From an uncultured Clostridia bacterium (GTDB lineage: Bacteria > Bacillota > Clostridia > Oscillospirales > Oscillospiraceae): a stretch of 5,956 nt of DNA. Numbering within the stretch: the first letter of the stretch is position 1; each line of letters opens with the position of its first letter. The translations under genes were made by a program, and so were the position numbers. Location: positions 1-5,956 of the forward strand of contig CAMEMX010000096.1 in NCBI GenBank assembly GCA_945927915.1, written 5' to 3'. Of the stretch, positions 5,898 through 5,956 are shown in pieces. Below the pieces are notes generated by a model, which was not told the origin of the DNA, made no database searches, and saw only the letters and a program-made list of their open reading frames with translations.

Positions 5898-5926
5898 ATT
5901 TTAAACGAATTTGTCGGATTTGTCAA
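5898..5926 (-). promoter_or_regulatory. Near-consensus sigma-A promoter of the cmk operon
   Basis: On the minus strand a perfect -35 TTGACA (5926-5921) is followed by a 17-base spacer and -10 TAAAAT (5903-5898, 5 of 6 consensus). Transcription should begin near 5891, giving a leader of about 57 bases. Tandem 9-base repeats (GACAAATYC, 5924-5916 and 5915-5907) overlap the -35 and spacer. The 30 bases beyond, to the window edge, contain a minus-strand T-run but no feature I can name. Confidence 0.85.
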
Positions 5927-5956
5927 CCTTCATTTTGCGTAAAGCCAAAAAACAAT

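Noticed and set aside
5834..5926. Upstream cmk starts adding up to 31 residues
   Set aside because: The extension would run through the -10, -35 and leader hairpin, while ATG 5833 has a well-spaced GGAG and gives the normal family length.

Overview
The window is a stretch of ordinary bacterial chromosome, most likely from a Clostridia-class Bacillota of the Oscillospiraceae/Ruminococcaceae type. The strongest pointer is the single gene joining IspH to ribosomal protein S1, in the order cmk - plsC - ispH/rpsA, an arrangement known from Clostridia. The GC-rich coding sequence, strong AGGAGG-type ribosome binding sites and sigma-A promoters agree. The placement is inference; no species can be named.

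Layout. Bases 1-588 (+) hold the C-terminal part of a MATE-family transporter that begins outside the window. A short gap with a promoter leads into a complete ABC-F ATPase gene (656-2263, +), which ends in a strong intrinsic terminator (2270-2314). Bases 2264-2598 form a gene-free region between convergent genes. It holds that terminator, a 175-bp segment with imperfect terminal inverted repeats and two hairpins (2315-2489), an AT-rich stretch with a palindrome, and the terminator of the opposite-strand operon (2551-2587). From 5926 down to 2599 the minus strand carries one compact operon: a near-consensus promoter, a 5' leader hairpin, cmk, plsC and the ispH-rpsA fusion. Consecutive genes overlap by 4 bases (ATGA).

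How the genes fit together. The minus-strand operon is housekeeping: CMP kinase for nucleotide and CTP supply, a 1-acyl-glycerol-3-phosphate acyltransferase-like enzyme for membrane phospholipid, the last step of the MEP isoprenoid pathway, and S1 for translation. The ABC-F protein is also a probable translation factor. The MATE pump is a separate membrane exporter.

I see no wholly new system. The two most interesting points are these. (1) In the ABC-F protein the motifs of one composite ATP site are degenerate together (NBD2 Walker A Lys to Gln, NBD2 catalytic Glu to Gln, NBD1 signature lost), while the other site is intact. (2) A full Shine-Dalgarno and ATG lie inside the ispH-rpsA fusion exactly at the domain boundary, so a free four-domain S1 protein could be made from the same gene.
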